Assembly: GCF_020907985.1 (NCBI RefSeq)
Contig: NZ_JAJJPA010000006.1
Location: 1-64,000 of the forward strand
Reading direction: 5' to 3'
Length of the DNA: 64,000 bases
Source of the DNA: Kitasatospora humi
GTDB lineage: Bacteria; Actinomycetota; Actinomycetes; Streptomycetales; Streptomycetaceae
Part shown: in pieces, positions 62,592 through 64,000 of the stretch
How positions within the stretch are numbered: the stretch's first letter is position 1
Layout: the number at the start of each line of letters is the position of its first letter
Position numbers and translations under genes: made by a program
Notes under the pieces: model-generated
Database searches by the model: none
What the model saw: the letters and a program-made list of their open reading frames with translations, nothing else
Told to the model about the DNA's origin: nothing

Positions 62592-64000
<1,409 letters not shown>

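Overview
This window looks like chromosomal core-to-accessory DNA of a high-GC actinomycete of the Streptomycetaceae (Streptomyces or Kitasatospora). The evidence is the strong G/C bias at third codon positions, a mycothiol-synthesis gene (mshC), two chaplin genes, two F420-type (LLM) oxidoreductases, a DUF397 gene, and a gene order (metH, PAC2/ParJ-like gene, mshC, SCO1664-like, DUF3090, histidine phosphatase, CorA-like, chaplin pair) that I recognise from Streptomyces and, for its core, from mycobacteria around Rv2124c-Rv2135c.

Region 1 (1-28.3 kb) is conserved chromosome: an ABC peptide-binding lipoprotein cut by the window edge, a HAD phosphatase, cobalamin-dependent methionine synthase, a secreted GH18-like protein with an esterase, an Rv2466c-like thiol oxidoreductase, a ParJ-like PAC2 protein, an SPFH protein whose 3' end overlaps that of a convergent APC permease, and a minus-strand group running from a histidine phosphatase through DUF3090 and an SCO1664-like protein to mshC. 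Next come a CorA-like protein, an LLM oxidoreductase, an aldo/keto reductase, a RecD-like protein without a Walker A motif, a long sortase-type chaplin, a short chaplin and an M20 peptidase. The block ends at a tRNA-Leu(GAG).

Region 2 (28.3-34.5 kb) is a decayed island beside the tRNA. It holds the C-terminus of a serine-recombinase-like gene reading into the tRNA, a broken IS701-type transposase, an AT-richer putative immunity gene, and a large RHS/YD-repeat polymorphic toxin gene that has lost its 5' end and carries a frameshift but keeps an intact, overlapping toxin-tip/immunity pair. The RHS gene stops abruptly at about 33.83 kb, where an oppositely oriented cupin gene, also missing its 5' end, begins. 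This is a rearrangement junction.

Region 3 (34.5-42 kb) has an intact JmjC/cupin hydroxylase and, convergent to it, a tight three-gene operon: a membrane-anchored helical protein, a divergent HSP90-family ATPase and a 998-residue TPR-like protein. The last two overlap by GTGA. This HSP90-TPR module is distinct from the canonical htpG at 60.6 kb and is the best candidate here for an under-described system.

Region 4 (42-64 kb) is accessory and secretory: an FAD monooxygenase with an O-methyltransferase, an HtrA-like protease, an ABC exporter, an LLM oxidoreductase, a cold-shock protein, two large secreted carbohydrate-active proteins with ricin-type lectin modules (one with an amber codon just before its native end), a rhomboid protease, an orphan QueA-like enzyme, a lone DUF397 gene, a PaaK-like CoA ligase, htpG, and a second FAD monooxygenase cut by the right edge. 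Many gene ends carry strong GC-rich hairpins, usually without a T-tract, as is usual for streptomycete terminators.
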